Shown here: piece after piece, positions 1 through 9,286 of the stretch
How the letters are laid out: each line of letters starts with the position of its first letter
Position numbering within the stretch: position 1 is the first letter of the stretch
DNA from: Alphaproteobacteria bacterium
GTDB lineage: Bacteria; Pseudomonadota; Alphaproteobacteria; Bin65
Length of the DNA: 64,000 nt
Direction: 5' to 3'
NCBI GenBank assembly: GCA_022819985.1
Contig: JAJEGH010000045.1
Coordinates: forward strand, 1-64,000
Notes under the pieces: generated by a model
What the model saw: only the letters and a program-made list of their open reading frames with translations
Told to the model about the DNA's origin: nothing
Database searches by the model: none
Made by a program: the position numbers and the translations under genes

Positions 1-660
1 CTCGCCGCCCTGCTGGTCCGGCTCGGGCGGCGCGGCCCGGTGCCGGTCTGCCAGGGTCCCGGCGGGATCGCGCGGCTGGGCCGGCTGTACGGACCGGGCT
101 GGCGCGACCTCGGCCTGGAGCCGGCAGACCTGCTGGTCGTCGAGACCCGGCGCGAGCGCGACGCGCTGTGGGCGATGGAGGAGAGCCTGCGTAGCGGCGC
201 CGCGGCGGCGGTCCTGGGCGAGACGGAGCGGCTGGCTTTCGTCTCCGGCCGGCGGCTGGCGCTCGCCGCGCGCGAGGGCGGAACGCCCCTGCTGCTGCTG
301 CGCGGCGACGGCCTCGACGGCGCCAGCGCCGCCTTCTCGCGCTGGCGGGTGACGGCGCTGCCCCCGGAGCGGGCCGATCCGTTCGGCGAGGTTCCGTTCG
401 ACGAGGTTCCATTCGACGAGGTTCCATTCGACGGGGGCCCGTTCGATGCCGGCGCGCCCGGCCGGCCGCGCTGGCGCCTGGAGTTGCTGCGTTGCCGGGG
501 CGGGCGGCCCGCAACATGCGATGTGCGACCTGTCCTGGGCTTGTCGAAGGAGGGGAACCGTGAGACGGGCGATTTCGGTATGGCTGCCCTACTGGCCGAT
601 CGACCGGCTGCGCCGCGCCCGGCGGTCCGCCGCCCCGCCCTGGCGCGCGCCGCCGGCTGA
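1..660 (+). CDS. imuA: ImuA-type mutagenesis protein, 5' end cut by window edge
   Basis: The reading frame is open from base 1, so the GTG at 40 is probably internal and the true start lies left of the window. The visible 219 residues match the C-terminal half of ImuA, the RecA-like accessory protein that works with ImuB and DnaE2 in damage-induced mutagenesis; identification rests on weak sequence style plus the imuB-dnaE2 context. The stretch near bases 382-450 is a 15-bp unit repeated four times, encoding a Phe-Asp-Glu-Val-Pro repeat in what should be a flexible linker. After the usual RWRLELLRCRGGRP block the tail runs on for about 55 residues that overlap the start of imuB by 101 bp, and the tail contains a copy of a dispersed repeat (533-551). 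The tail may therefore be an acquired extension. Confidence 0.75.
   Translation, partial: LAALLVRLGRRGPVPVCQGPGGIARLGRLYGPGWRDLGLEPADLLVVETRRERDALWAMEESLRSGAAAAVLGETERLAFVSGRRLALAAREGGTPLLLLRGDGLDGASAAFSRWRVTALPPERADPFGEVPFDEVPFDEVPFDGGPFDAGAPGRPRWRLELLRCRGGRPATCDVRPVLGLSKEGNRETGDFGMAALLADRPAAPRPAVRRPALARAAG
382..450 (+). repeat. 15-bp tandem repeat (four copies) inside imuA
   Basis: Units at 382-396, 397-411, 412-426 and 427-441 vary around TTCGACGAGGTTCCA, followed by a partial unit to 450. The period is a multiple of three, so copy number can change without shifting the frame. Encodes (FDEVP)n. Confidence 0.9.
533..551 (+). repeat. Degenerate dispersed motif, copy 1 (imuA tail / imuB RBS)
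   Basis: TCCTGGGCTTGTCGAAGGA resembles a short sequence that is widely scattered in alphaproteobacterial intergenic DNA (consensus near CCTGAGCTTGTCGAAGG, from general knowledge). Related copies sit at 35135-35154 and 59051-59069. Here its AAGGAGG end supplies the ribosome binding site of imuB. Confidence 0.5.
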
Positions 661-2158
661 GCCGGTCCCGTTTGCGCTCACCGCGCCCGGCCGCCACGGA
701 ACGGTGCTGACCGCGGTGAACCGGCAGGCCAAAGCGGAAGGGCTCGCGCCCGGCATGCGGCTTGCCGATGCCCGCGCCCTGCTGCCCCGCCTCGCCGCCG
801 CCGAAGCCCGGCCGGCGGAGGACCGGCGCGGCCTCGTACGCCTGGCGCTCTGGTGCAACCGCTTCACGCCCTGCTGCGCGACGGACGGCGACAACGGCTT
901 GCTGCTCGACATTGCGGGCTGCGCCCATCTCTTCGGCGGCGAGGCGGCGATGGCGGCGGCGGTGGAGACGCAGCTTGCAGGTCTGGGCATCGAGGCGCAG
1001 ACCGGCCTTGCCGACACCCCCGCCGCCGCTTGGGCGCTCGCCCGTTTCGGCCGGGACGGCCGCCGCTTCGCCGCGCCCGGCGCCACCCTTGCCGCCCTCG
1101 CCCCGCTGCCGGTCGAAGCGCTCCGGATCGCGTCCGGGGACGCCCGCCTGCTGCGCCGCCTCGGCCTGACGACGATCGGCGCGGCGGCGGCCCTGCCGCG
1201 CGCAGCGCTCGCCCGACGATTCGACCGACGGCTCCAAGGCCGGGAGGGGGACGAGGCCGTACTGCACCGCCTCGACCGGGCGCTCGGGCGCCGACCCGAC
1301 CCGGTCGCCTCCCTGCCGCCCCCGCCGACCTGCCTTGCGCGCCTCGCCTTCGCGGAACCGCTGGCCGACCTCACAGGACTGGAGGCGGCGCTCGCCCGGC
1401 TTGTCGAGGACCTCTGCGCCGCGCTGGAGCGGGCCGGGCTCGGCGCGCGGGAACTCAGGCTGCTGTTCTGCCGGGTAGATGGCGCCGCGGCCGGGCGCCG
1501 CGTCTCGACCGCGCGCGCCACCCGCGACGCCGCGCATCTCGTACGCCTGTTCGCCGGGAAAATCGAGACCGTGGACCCCGGCTTCGGGATCGACGCGATG
1601 GCGCTCCACGCCGTCCGCACCGAGCCGCTCGCGCCCGCGCAATTCCGGCTGGCAGGGGACGGGCGCGGCAGCGGAGATCTCGCCCCGCTGATCGACCGCC
1701 TGCAGGCCCGCCTCGGCGCAGGATCCGTCTTCCGTCTCGAACCGGTCGAGAGCCACCTGCCGGAACGCGCCGAGCGGCGGGCGGCGCCCGGCCCGGACGG
1801 CAATCCCTGGCCCGCCCGGCCGGGCCTGCCGCAGCGGCCCTTTCGCCTGTTCGACCGGCCCGAGCCGGTGGAAGCTGTCGCGGAAGTGCCGGACGGGCCG
1901 CCGGTATTGTTCGTCTGGCGTCGGCTGCGCCGCCGCATCGCCCGCGCCGAGGGGCCCGAACGCATCGAGCCGGAGTGGTGGGCCGACGGCCCGGAGGACG
2001 CGCCGCGCGACTATTACCGCGTCGAGGATGCGGAAGGCCGGCGCTACTGGCTCTTCCGCGCCGGGCTCTACGGGGACGGACCCTGTCGGAACGGACCCTG
2101 TCGGAACGCGGGCGGCAAGGGGCCGCCGCGCTGGTATATCCACGGGCTCTATGGATGA
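560..2158 (+). CDS. imuB: ImuB, catalytically inactive Y-family polymerase homologue
   Basis: This 532-residue protein is an ImuB: a Y-family polymerase relative that lacks the catalytic acidic residues and links ImuA and the beta clamp to DnaE2. The N-terminus begins [12 protein letters not shown]; the Trp-Leu-Pro replaces the catalytic Asp motif of true polymerases, and the [16 protein letters not shown] block is the usual ImuB core. A GTG start at 560 is chosen because AAGGAGGGG lies at 547-555; a longer frame from 446 exists but lacks a site. It overlaps imuA by 101 bp and its stop overlaps the dnaE2 start. The C-terminus carries a 15-bp duplication (2078-2107, GPCRN twice). The operon is normally LexA-controlled; its promoter would lie outside the window. 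Confidence 0.93.
   Translation: MRRAISVWLPYWPIDRLRRARRSAAPPWRAPPAEPVPFALTAPGRHGTVLTAVNRQAKAEGLAPGMRLADARALLPRLAAAEARPAEDRRGLVRLALWCNRFTPCCATDGDNGLLLDIAGCAHLFGGEAAMAAAVETQLAGLGIEAQTGLADTPAAAWALARFGRDGRRFAAPGATLAALAPLPVEALRIASGDARLLRRLGLTTIGAAAALPRAALARRFDRRLQGREGDEAVLHRLDRALGRRPDPVASLPPPPTCLARLAFAEPLADLTGLEAALARLVEDLCAALERAGLGARELRLLFCRVDGAAAGRRVSTARATRDAAHLVRLFAGKIETVDPGFGIDAMALHAVRTEPLAPAQFRLAGDGRGSGDLAPLIDRLQARLGAGSVFRLEPVESHLPERAERRAAPGPDGNPWPARPGLPQRPFRLFDRPEPVEAVAEVPDGPPVLFVWRRLRRRIARAEGPERIEPEWWADGPEDAPRDYYRVEDAEGRRYWLFRAGLYGDGPCRNGPCRNAGGKGPPRWYIHGLYG
2078..2107 (+). repeat. 15-bp tandem duplication in the imuB C-terminus
   Basis: GGACCCTGTCGGAAC occurs twice without a gap (2078-2092, 2093-2107). 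The duplication is in frame and encodes GPCRN twice, in the last 30 residues of ImuB. Confidence 0.95.
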
Positions 2159-5100
2159 GCGGGGGATGAGCCGCGGTCCGGACACCGTCCCGTATGCGGA
2201 ATTGCAGGCGGTCAGCAATTTCAGCTTCCTGCGCGGCGCCTCCCATGCGGAGGAGCTGGTGGAGGAGGCTGCGCGGCTCGGGCTTGCGGCTATCGGCATC
2301 GCCGACCGCAACACGCTCGCCGGCGCGGTGCGCGCCCATGTGGCGGCAAAGCGGGCCGGCATCCGCCTGCTGACGGGGGCGCGGCTCGATCTCGATCCCG
2401 GCCGCGATCCCGAAGGCAATCCCGAAGGCGGCGGGGGCGTCTCGCTGCTCTGCTATCCCCGCGACCGGGCCGCCTGGGGCCGCCTGTGCCGCCTGCTCAC
2501 CCTCGGCCAGCGGCGCGCGGGCAAGGGCGAATGCGTGCTGCGCCGGGAGGACTTGCTCGCCCATGCCGAGGGGCAGGTGCTGATCGCCCTGCCACCGGAG
2601 CCCCCGGAAGAAGCAAGCAGCGCGGCGTTCGAGGCGGAGCTCGCCGGACTCCGCCGGGCGCATGACGGCCCGCTCTACCTTGCCGCGCACATGCTCTACC
2701 GGGGCGGCGACCGCGCGCGCCTGGGCCGCCTGGCGGCGCTTGCAGAGCGCATCGGCGCGCCGCTGCTGGCCACCAACGACGTCCATTACCACCGCCCCGG
2801 GCGCCGGCCCCTCCAGGACGTGCTGACGGCCATCCGCGAGCATGTCACCGTGGCCGAAGCGGGCCGGCGCCTCGCCGCCAATGCCGAGCGCCACCTCAAG
2901 GATGGCGCCGAGATCGCGCGGCTCTTCCGCGGCCATGAGGACGCGGTCGCGCGGAGCCTCGAAATCGCCGGCCTGTGCAGCTTCAGCCTGGACGAACTCG
3001 CCTACGAATATCCCGACGAGCCCGTGCCGGCCGGCAGCACCCCGCAGCGGCATTTGGAGGAACTGGCCTGGAAGGGCGCCCGATGGCGCTATCCGGACGG
3101 CGTCCCGGAGAAGGTCTCCGCCGCGCTCCGGCACGAACTCGGGCTGATCGGCGAGCTGGACTACGCGCCCTATTTCCTCACCGTCCACGACATCGTGCGC
3201 TTCGCCGACAGCAAGGGCATCCTCTGCCAGGGGCGGGGCTCGGCGGCGAATTCGGCGGTCTGCTACTGCCTCGGCATCACCGCCGTCGATCCGGCCCGGA
3301 TCGACCTGCTGTTCGAGCGCTTCGTCTCCCGCGAGCGCCGCGAACCGCCCGATATCGACGTCGATTTCGAGCATGAGCGGCGCGAGGAGGTGATCCAGTA
3401 CATCTACGGGCGCTACGGACGCGAGCGCGCCGGGATCGCCGCCACCGTCATCTCCTACCGCGCCCGCAGCGCCGTGCGCGATGTCGGCAAGGCGATGGGG
3501 CTGTCGGAAGATATCGCCGCCGCGCTTGCCGCCGCCGTGCGGGACATGCACCGGGAGAAGCATCGGGAGGGCGTGCCCGAAAAGCGGCTCCGCGAGGCCG
3601 GGCTCGACCCCGCCGACCCGCTGCTCCGCCGGACCGTCGCGCTCGCGACCGAGCTGCAGGGCTTCCCCCGCCATCTCTCGCAGCATGTCGGCGGCTTCGT
3701 GCTGACCCGCGGCCGGCTCGACGAGACCGTGCCGGTCGGCAATGCGGCGATGAAGGAACGCACCTTCATCGAGTGGGACAAGGACGACCTGGAGGCGCTC
3801 GGCCTGATGAAGGTCGACGTGCTCGGCCTCGGCATGCTGACCTGCATCCGCAAGTCCTTCGAACTGCTGGCGGCGCACAAGGGCCTGGCGCTCACGCTCG
3901 CCACCGTGCCGGCGGAGGACGGGCAGGTCTACGACATGATCTGCCGGGCCGACACGATCGGGGTCTTCCAGATCGAAAGCCGGGCGCAGATGAACATGCT
4001 GCCGCGGCTCAGGCCGCGCAGCTTCTACGACCTGGTGATCGAGGTGGCGATCGTGCGGCCCGGCCCGATCCAGGGCGACATGGTGCATCCCTATCTGCGC
4101 CGGCGCGACGGGCTGGAGGCGGTGGTCTATCCGGCTCCCGCGCCGGAACACGGGCCGCCGGACGAGCTGCGCAAGGTGCTGGAGAAGACGCTCGGCGTGC
4201 CGCTCTTCCAGGAACAGGCGATGCGCGTCGCCATGGAGGCGGCCCGGTTCACACCGGACGAGGCCGATGCGCTGCGCCACGCCATGGCGACCTTCCGCAA
4301 GCGCGGCACGCTCGGCCTGCTGCGGGACCGGATGGTGGGCCGGATGACCGCGCGCGGCTACGACCCGGAACTGGCGGCGCGCTGCTTCCGCCAGATCGAG
4401 GGCTTCGGCGATTACGGCTTCCCGGAATCCCATGCCGCGAGCTTCGCGCTGCTTGCCTGGGTCTCCTCCTGGCTCAAATGCCGCCATCCCGAGGCGTTCG
4501 CCTGCGCGCTGCTGAATGCGCAGCCGATGGGCTTCTACGCCCCTGCCCAGATCGTGCGCGACGCCCGCGAGCACGGGGTGGAAGTGCGCCCGGCCGATGT
4601 GCATGCAAGCGGCTGGGACAACAGCCTGGAGCGAATGGATGCCGCCCGGGATGCCGATCGGGCGGACGGCCGCCATGCGCTGAGGCTCGGTCTCCGCCAG
4701 ATCGCCGACCTGCGCAAGGAAGACGCCGACCGCCTCCTCGCGGCGCGCGGCGCGCGGCCCTGGCCGGATATCGCCGCCATGCAGCGCGAGAGCGGGATCG
4801 GAGCCGCCGCCATTGAGACGCTGGCCGCCGCCGACGCCTTCGGCTCCATGGGGCTCGACCGGCGCGAGGCGCTCTGGCAGGCGAGCGCGCTCGCAAAGGC
4901 GCCGCCGCTGCCGCTGTTCGAAGCGGCGGACGGACCGGCCGAGGGCGCGGAGCCGCCGGCCGCGCTGCCTGCCATGGCGCCGGGCGAGCAGGTCGTCGAG
5001 GATTACCGCACGCTCAGGCTTTCGCTCCGGGCGCATCCGCTCGCCTTCCTGCGCTTGAATCTGGCGAAGCGGGGCGCGCTCGCGGCCGAGGCGGTCGCCG

Positions 5101-5480
5101 CTGCGCGCGACGGGCAACGCGCCTCCGCCGCCGGGCTCGTGCTGGTCCGCCAGCGCCCCGGCACCGCGAGCGGCGTCATCTTCATGACGCTGGAGGACGA
5201 AACCGGCGTCGTGAATATCGTGGTCTGGCCGCGTGTGCTGGAGCGCTTCCGCAAGGCGGTGCTGGGCGCGCGCCTCGCCCTGGTCCGGGGCCGCGTCCAG
5301 CGCGCCGGCGAGATCGTCCACCTCGTCGCCGACCGGCTGGAGGACCTGACCGGCTGGCTCGACCTGCTGACGCCGGAGGACGGGGCCAGCGCACCGCCTC
5401 CCGCTCCCGGCCCTGTCGCCTTCCCTTCGCGCCACCCGCGCAACCTGCGCACGATTCCGAAGTCGCGGGATTTCCGGTGA
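2151..5480 (+). CDS. dnaE2: Error-prone DNA polymerase III alpha subunit DnaE2
   Basis: A 1109-residue C-family polymerase of the DnaE2 class, which does translesion synthesis with ImuA and ImuB. Domains in order: PHP domain starting with [18 protein letters not shown] (about 20-270), palm with the PDIDVDF motif (D401, D403) and third Asp in KVDVLGL (D556), fingers with [15 protein letters not shown], and a C-terminal OB fold ([20 protein letters not shown] near 1005). The ATG at 2151 overlaps the imuB stop, so translation is coupled; an internal ATG at 2166 is an alternative with GGGGG just before it. A 12-bp duplication (2407-2430) adds DPEGNPEG to a PHP-domain loop. Length fits the family. 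Confidence 0.95.
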   Translation: MDERGMSRGPDTVPYAELQAVSNFSFLRGASHAEELVEEAARLGLAAIGIADRNTLAGAVRAHVAAKRAGIRLLTGARLDLDPGRDPEGNPEGGGGVSLLCYPRDRAAWGRLCRLLTLGQRRAGKGECVLRREDLLAHAEGQVLIALPPEPPEEASSAAFEAELAGLRRAHDGPLYLAAHMLYRGGDRARLGRLAALAERIGAPLLATNDVHYHRPGRRPLQDVLTAIREHVTVAEAGRRLAANAERHLKDGAEIARLFRGHEDAVARSLEIAGLCSFSLDELAYEYPDEPVPAGSTPQRHLEELAWKGARWRYPDGVPEKVSAALRHELGLIGELDYAPYFLTVHDIVRFADSKGILCQGRGSAANSAVCYCLGITAVDPARIDLLFERFVSRERREPPDIDVDFEHERREEVIQYIYGRYGRERAGIAATVISYRARSAVRDVGKAMGLSEDIAAALAAAVRDMHREKHREGVPEKRLREAGLDPADPLLRRTVALATELQGFPRHLSQHVGGFVLTRGRLDETVPVGNAAMKERTFIEWDKDDLEALGLMKVDVLGLGMLTCIRKSFELLAAHKGLALTLATVPAEDGQVYDMICRADTIGVFQIESRAQMNMLPRLRPRSFYDLVIEVAIVRPGPIQGDMVHPYLRRRDGLEAVVYPAPAPEHGPPDELRKVLEKTLGVPLFQEQAMRVAMEAARFTPDEADALRHAMATFRKRGTLGLLRDRMVGRMTARGYDPELAARCFRQIEGFGDYGFPESHAASFALLAWVSSWLKCRHPEAFACALLNAQPMGFYAPAQIVRDAREHGVEVRPADVHASGWDNSLERMDAARDADRADGRHALRLGLRQIADLRKEDADRLLAARGARPWPDIAAMQRESGIGAAAIETLAAADAFGSMGLDRREALWQASALAKAPPLPLFEAADGPAEGAEPPAALPAMAPGEQVVEDYRTLRLSLRAHPLAFLRLNLAKRGALAAEAVAAARDGQRASAAGLVLVRQRPGTASGVIFMTLEDETGVVNIVVWPRVLERFRKAVLGARLALVRGRVQRAGEIVHLVADRLEDLTGWLDLLTPEDGASAPPPAPGPVAFPSRHPRNLRTIPKSRDFR

Positions 5481-5587
5481 GGCGGCCGCCGGATCGGGCG
5501 AAGGCGAAATACGTTCTGTCGATCCGTGGGATGGCGCACCGCGCGCAAGGGTGTGCCGCCGAATGCCGCCGGTTACCGGCCTGGCGC

Positions 5588-5604
5588 GATTGTGCGCGAC
5601 AATC
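5588..5604. promoter_or_regulatory. Inverted repeat upstream of tam
   Basis: GATTGT-GCGCG-ACAATC is a perfect 6-bp inverted repeat in the 177-bp gap between dnaE2 and tam, 54 bp before the tam start. It could be an operator. No regulator is recognised, and a short repeat like this may be chance. Confidence 0.25.
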
Positions 5605-5657
5605 GGCCATTGTATCCGTCACGGGCTGGCAGAACGATCACGAACCAGGGGCGGCAT

Positions 5658-6461
5658 ATGGCGCCGCAGGGCATGGCGGAGGCGGTTGAACGGACGGACG
5701 CCTGGGATCCGGCGCAGTATCTGCGCTTCGCCGGTCACCGGCTGCGCCCGGCGCTCGACCTGCTGAACCGGATCGACCTGGAACGGCCGGAGGCGGTCGC
5801 CGATCTCGGCTGTGGCGCCGGCAACGTCACCCGCTGGCTGGCGCGGCGCTGGCCGGAGGCTGACGTCACCGGGATCGACGGCTCGGGCGCCATGCTCGCG
5901 AAGGCGGCGGAAGCCCTGCCGGAGGTCCGCTGGCGGCAGGCCGACATCGCGGCCTGGGCGCCGGACCGGCCGCAGGACCTGATCTGGTCCAACGCGGCGC
6001 TGCACTGGCTGCCGGATCACGAAGCCCTGTTTCCAAAGCTGGCCGGCCATCTCGCGCCCGGCGGCGTGCTGGCGGTGCAGATGCCGTGCAATTTCACCGA
6101 ACCGTCGCATACCGCGATGGCCGATGCCGCGCGCGACGGGCCGTGGATCGACGCGCTGGAACCGCTGCTCAAGCCGGCGCCGGTGCGCGAACCGGCCTTC
6201 TACCACCGGCTGCTCGCGCCGGCCGTTTCGGAACTCGACCTGTGGGAGACGACCTATTTCCAGCTGCTCGAAGGCGAGAACCCGGTCGCCGAGTGGACCA
6301 AGGGCACCTGGCTCAAACCGATGCTGGATGCGCTGACCGGTGACTGGCGCAACGGCTTCGAGGCGGCCTACCGTGCCCGCGTCGCCGCCGCCTATCCGCC
6401 CGGCCCCGACGGCCGGACGCTGTTTCCTTTCCGGCGCCTGTTCTTCGTCGCGAAGCGTTGA
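5658..6461 (+). CDS. tam: Trans-aconitate 2-methyltransferase
   Basis: A 267-residue SAM-dependent class I methyltransferase that methylates trans-aconitate, a toxic isomer of the TCA intermediate cis-aconitate. The SAM motif VADLGCGAGNVTRWL is at 47-60, followed by the acidic strand end GIDGSGAML. Features typical of Tam rather than generic methyltransferases are the N-terminal WDPAQYLRF, the SNAALHWLPDH segment, the QMPCNFTEPSH loop and the FPFRRLFFVAKR C-terminus. ATG 5658 is preceded by GGGG; ATG 5673 is possible. The gene stands alone between dnaE2 and a convergent thioesterase gene. Confidence 0.88.
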   Translation: MAPQGMAEAVERTDAWDPAQYLRFAGHRLRPALDLLNRIDLERPEAVADLGCGAGNVTRWLARRWPEADVTGIDGSGAMLAKAAEALPEVRWRQADIAAWAPDRPQDLIWSNAALHWLPDHEALFPKLAGHLAPGGVLAVQMPCNFTEPSHTAMADAARDGPWIDALEPLLKPAPVREPAFYHRLLAPAVSELDLWETTYFQLLEGENPVAEWTKGTWLKPMLDALTGDWRNGFEAAYRARVAAAYPPGPDGRTLFPFRRLFFVAKR

Positions 6462-6543
6462 CGTTCGCGCGGCGCGTGGCGGCCTTCGTTACGTCCCCGG
6501 CTGAACTCCGGGCCGCACCGGCCGAAGGCGTGACGGCAGCGGC

Positions 6544-7575
6544 CTACCGCAGCGGATGGGCGAGGCAGGTCGCGGTGCCGCGCACCAGGACCCTGCCGTC
6601 GCGGTCGACCACGTCGGCGTCGGCAACCGAGACCTGCCGGCCGTGTTTGACGATGCGGCCAATGCACCGCACCGGGCCGGTCTCGAGCGTGATGGCGCGG
6701 AAAAACTCGCAGGTGAGGCTGACGGTCGAGAAGCTGTAGCCGGGCGGCAGCTTTGTCTGGATGGCGCAGCCGGTGGCCGCATCGATCAGGGTGGCCGGCA
6801 CGCCGCCATGGACGATCCCCAGCGGGTTGTACTGCCGCTCGGCCGGTTCGCAGAGAAAGGTCGCCGCGCCGTCGCCGACGGTTTCGAGGCCGAAGCCGAG
6901 CGTCTGCCCGATCGGCGCGGCCGGCAGCCGGCCGTCGGCGACCATGGACATCAGCTCGAAGCCGGTGCTGCCTGCCGATGCCTGGCGGATCGCATCCGTA
7001 TCGCCCCATTCGGCGAGATATTCGCGCTCGGCGGGCGGCGGCGGATCGCCGGCCGGGCTGCCGGATTCGGCGGCCGGTACAACCATGAAGGTGCCCTGGG
7101 CGCGGCCGATATCCCGCCCGTCCCCATCGACGATGGTTGCGTCGGACAGGACCACGGTGCGGCCGACTTTCGCCGTGCGGCCTTCGCAGACGACGGTTCC
7201 GGATTTCGCGGTCAGCGGGCGCAGGAAATCCACATTGAGCCGCACCGTCCGGGTGACGAAACCCTCTTCGATCCAGGACTGGGCGGCGATGCCGGCAGCC
7301 GAATCGGTGAGAATCGCGTAAACGCCGCCATGAATGCCGCCGACCGGATTGACCATGTGCGGCCCCGGATCGCACTCGAACCGGCAATAGCCGCGCTCGA
7401 CGTCGGTCAACCGCATGTCCAGCACCGAATAGATCGGCACCGCGGGAAGCCCGCCACGTGCCATCTCGCGGAAGAAATCGAGGCCGCCGAGCCGCCGGCG
7501 GTGGAAGGCCAGGACGCCGGGGTCGGTCCAGCGCAGCGTGCGGGCGTTACCGAGGTTCGGCGAAGCGTCGGGCAT
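6544..7575 (-). CDS. Tandem double-hotdog PaaI-type acyl-CoA thioesterase
   Basis: 343 residues contain two complete PaaI-like hotdog domains, about 30-165 and 205-340. Each has the HGG helix motif (IHGGVYAILTDSAAG at 81-95; VHGGVPATLIDAATG at 255-269), so both could form active sites. PaaI enzymes are usually single-domain tetramers of about 140 residues that hydrolyse (hydroxy)phenylacetyl-CoA or other acyl-CoAs; here two copies are fused with a Gly/Pro linker (about 166-185). The substrate is unknown. The ATG at 7575 is chosen because the longer frame starts in a Pro/Arg-rich region; no strong ribosome site decides it. Not in an operon: it converges with tam and lies tail-on to the small gene at 7743. 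Confidence 0.82.
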   Translation of the reverse strand: MPDASPNLGNARTLRWTDPGVLAFHRRRLGGLDFFREMARGGLPAVPIYSVLDMRLTDVERGYCRFECDPGPHMVNPVGGIHGGVYAILTDSAAGIAAQSWIEEGFVTRTVRLNVDFLRPLTAKSGTVVCEGRTAKVGRTVVLSDATIVDGDGRDIGRAQGTFMVVPAAESGSPAGDPPPPAEREYLAEWGDTDAIRQASAGSTGFELMSMVADGRLPAAPIGQTLGFGLETVGDGAATFLCEPAERQYNPLGIVHGGVPATLIDAATGCAIQTKLPPGYSFSTVSLTCEFFRAITLETGPVRCIGRIVKHGRQVSVADADVVDRDGRVLVRGTATCLAHPLR

Positions 7576-7742
7576 GGCGCGAATCGGGAACCGGGAGAGA
7601 AAGGCGCCACGGCGGGAAAGCGGGCGGCGGCGCAGTGATACTCCAGGGCAGGCCGGCGGGGCAATCGGAGGGACGGGATGCCGCGCCGGGGAACTTCGGG
7701 CCGGCGCGGCGGGAAGGAGTCCGGCCGGCTTTCGCACGGCGG

Positions 7743-8003
7743 TTACGGGCTTGAGAGCAACCTGTAGCCCGGCGTCTCGGTATTCCCGGCGCGGACGAAC
7801 GCCTCGCGCAGTGCCATTCCGATACGGCGGAAGGCGCCGCGCGCCACCTCGGCCCGGAGCCGGTGGGCGCGCCGCAGATAGAAATCGTAGTCGATGACCC
7901 CGCCGGCCGTGCGTTTCAGGTCCGGTGTCCGGTCATCGATGCCCATCCGGTCTGTAGCAGGCCAGTCGGGCCGTTCGGAAAGCTCGTCTGCAAAGGTCGA
8001 CAT
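7743..8003 (-). CDS. Small protein of unknown function, divergent from LysR gene
   Basis: 86 residues, acidic at the N-terminus, then IDYDFYLRRAHRLRAEVARGAFRRIG, which should form a basic amphipathic helix, then a short C-terminal tail. The start is well supported: AGGAGG at 8011-8016 lies 7 bases before the ATG at 8003. Small alphaproteobacterial proteins with a similar Asp-Tyr...Arg-Ala-His...Leu-Arg-Ala-Glu helix exist, but I cannot name a family. It is transcribed divergently from the LysR regulator across 151 AT-rich bases, so it is a likely target of that regulator (inference). Confidence 0.65.
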   Translation of the reverse strand: MSTFADELSERPDWPATDRMGIDDRTPDLKRTAGGVIDYDFYLRRAHRLRAEVARGAFRRIGMALREAFVRAGNTETPGYRLLSSP

Positions 8004-8154
8004 CTCAATGCCTCCTGGATTCAATAATCTTCATCTGACTGCCGCGATCAGACATGCGGCATGTCCGTAAATTTCCAGATAAGAGCCGATTTCTGGTTTC
8101 TCAAACGATTGTTTCTCGCTATAAGAATCAGAAATATTCATCTGAACCCGGCCC
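8004..8154. promoter_or_regulatory. Divergent promoter region, small gene / LysR gene
   Basis: 151 bp, markedly AT-rich for this window. TTCATCTGA occurs twice in the same orientation (8030-8038, 8137-8145), and CCAGA...TCTGG is a spaced inverted pair near 8075-8098. LysR regulators commonly bind such divergent regions and autoregulate; the exact site cannot be fixed by eye. Confidence 0.35.
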
Positions 8155-9147
8155 ATGGACCTGCCCCCTCTCGATGGCTTGCGCGTGTTCGAAGCCGCCG
8201 CCCGTCACGGCAGCTTCAACGCGGCCGCGGCCGAGTTGAACCTGACGCCTTCGGCGGTCAGCCACCGGATCCGCACGCTTGAGGATGTGCTCCGGGTGCG
8301 GCTGTTCGACCGCGCACACCGGCGCGTCCTGCTGACCCCGGAAGGCGCGCGCTACGCGGTTTCGGTGGCCGACGCCCTGGCGATCCTGCGCTCGGCGACC
8401 CGGCGACTGTCGGCAGATCGCGCCGACGGGCCGTTGGCGATGACCCTCTCGCCGGCCTTTGCACTGCGCTGGCTGTTGCCGCGGCTCGCCCGGTTCCAGC
8501 GGCGCCATCCCGAAATCGAGTTGCGTTTCGTCAGTACCTCGGACCTGCACGACTTCCGCACCGGCGATCTCGACCTGGCGGTGCGCTACGGCCGCGGCGA
8601 CTGGCCGGGGCTGGAAGCCGAATGGCTGATGGCGCTGGATGCAACGGCTGTCTGTACGCCCGAGGTCGCGGCTGACGGCCCGCCGCTCAATGCGCCCGCC
8701 GATGTCGCCCACCGCGTCCGCATCCATATCGAGAACCGGCCCGACGACTGGCGCATGTGGCTGCTCGCCGCCGGGGTCGAGGGGGTCGATCCGGCGGCCG
8801 GTCCGGTCTTCGAATCCGTTCCGGTCGCGCTGGAAGCCGCGCTGAACCATATCGGTATGGTCATCGCCGACCGTCAGCTCCTGGCTCGGGACCTGGCGGA
8901 AGGCCGGCTCGTCGAACCCTTCGACGTCCACATGCCGTCGACGGCAGGCTACTATCTTGTCAGTCCGCCGGGCGGCGCCGAGGACCGGCGCGTCCGGGCC
9001 TTCCGCGACTGGGTACGGGAAGAGATTGCGGCGATGCCGGATGCCGGCAGCGCGGCCAATCCGATCGGCAGCCTGGGACGAAAGGTCGAGATCCGGGGCA
9101 GCATCCTGTCGACCGGCGTCGAATCGGATGCCGATGCCCAACCATGA
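8155..9147 (+). CDS. LysR-family transcriptional regulator, GcvA-like
   Basis: 330 residues. The N-terminal winged helix-turn-helix (about 5-64: GLRVFEAAARHGSFNAAAAELNLTPSAVSHRI) is followed by a LysR substrate-binding domain (about 90-300) with the GcvA-style FALRWLLPRLARF and DLDLAVRYGRGDWPGL blocks. The last 30 residues (after GSAANPIGSLGR) extend past the usual end. The effector is unknown. Divergent to the small gene at 7743-8003, which is the best candidate target; the convergent DMT exporter is less likely. Confidence 0.88.
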   Translation: MDLPPLDGLRVFEAAARHGSFNAAAAELNLTPSAVSHRIRTLEDVLRVRLFDRAHRRVLLTPEGARYAVSVADALAILRSATRRLSADRADGPLAMTLSPAFALRWLLPRLARFQRRHPEIELRFVSTSDLHDFRTGDLDLAVRYGRGDWPGLEAEWLMALDATAVCTPEVAADGPPLNAPADVAHRVRIHIENRPDDWRMWLLAAGVEGVDPAAGPVFESVPVALEAALNHIGMVIADRQLLARDLAEGRLVEPFDVHMPSTAGYYLVSPPGGAEDRRVRAFRDWVREEIAAMPDAGSAANPIGSLGRKVEIRGSILSTGVESDADAQP

Positions 9148-9245
9148 CATTCGCCTCCCGGTATTCGCTTGTCGTTGGAGTCCGAGGCGAAGAGAGGATT
9201 CGACAGGATACTTGACGCGGGCCGGCACATAGGGACGTTGCCGCA

Positions 9246-9274
9246 CGCGGAAAACCGGTCGAACGGTTTCCGCG
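9246..9274. terminator. Hairpin between convergent LysR and DMT genes
   Basis: CGCGGAAAACCG and CGGTTTCCGCG form an 11-bp stem with one bulged A and a 6-base loop. It lies between two converging genes (stops at 9147 and 9287), where a bidirectional terminator is expected. There is no clear T-run on either strand. Confidence 0.4.
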
Positions 9275-9286
9275 CAGCCCGCCCGG

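Noticed and set aside
40..42. GTG as the true imuA start
   Set aside because: The frame is open to base 1 and the visible protein begins in mid-domain, so the gene is simply cut by the window edge.
382..450. CRISPR-like repeat array
   Set aside because: The 15-bp units are contiguous without spacers and lie in frame inside imuA. No CRISPR array or cas gene is visible anywhere in the window.
1455..5435. A 1326-codon open frame on the minus strand opposite imuB and dnaE2
   Set aside because: Its sequence is Arg/Ala/Gly/His-rich without any domain and mirrors the codon bias of dnaE2; it is a GC-driven shadow.
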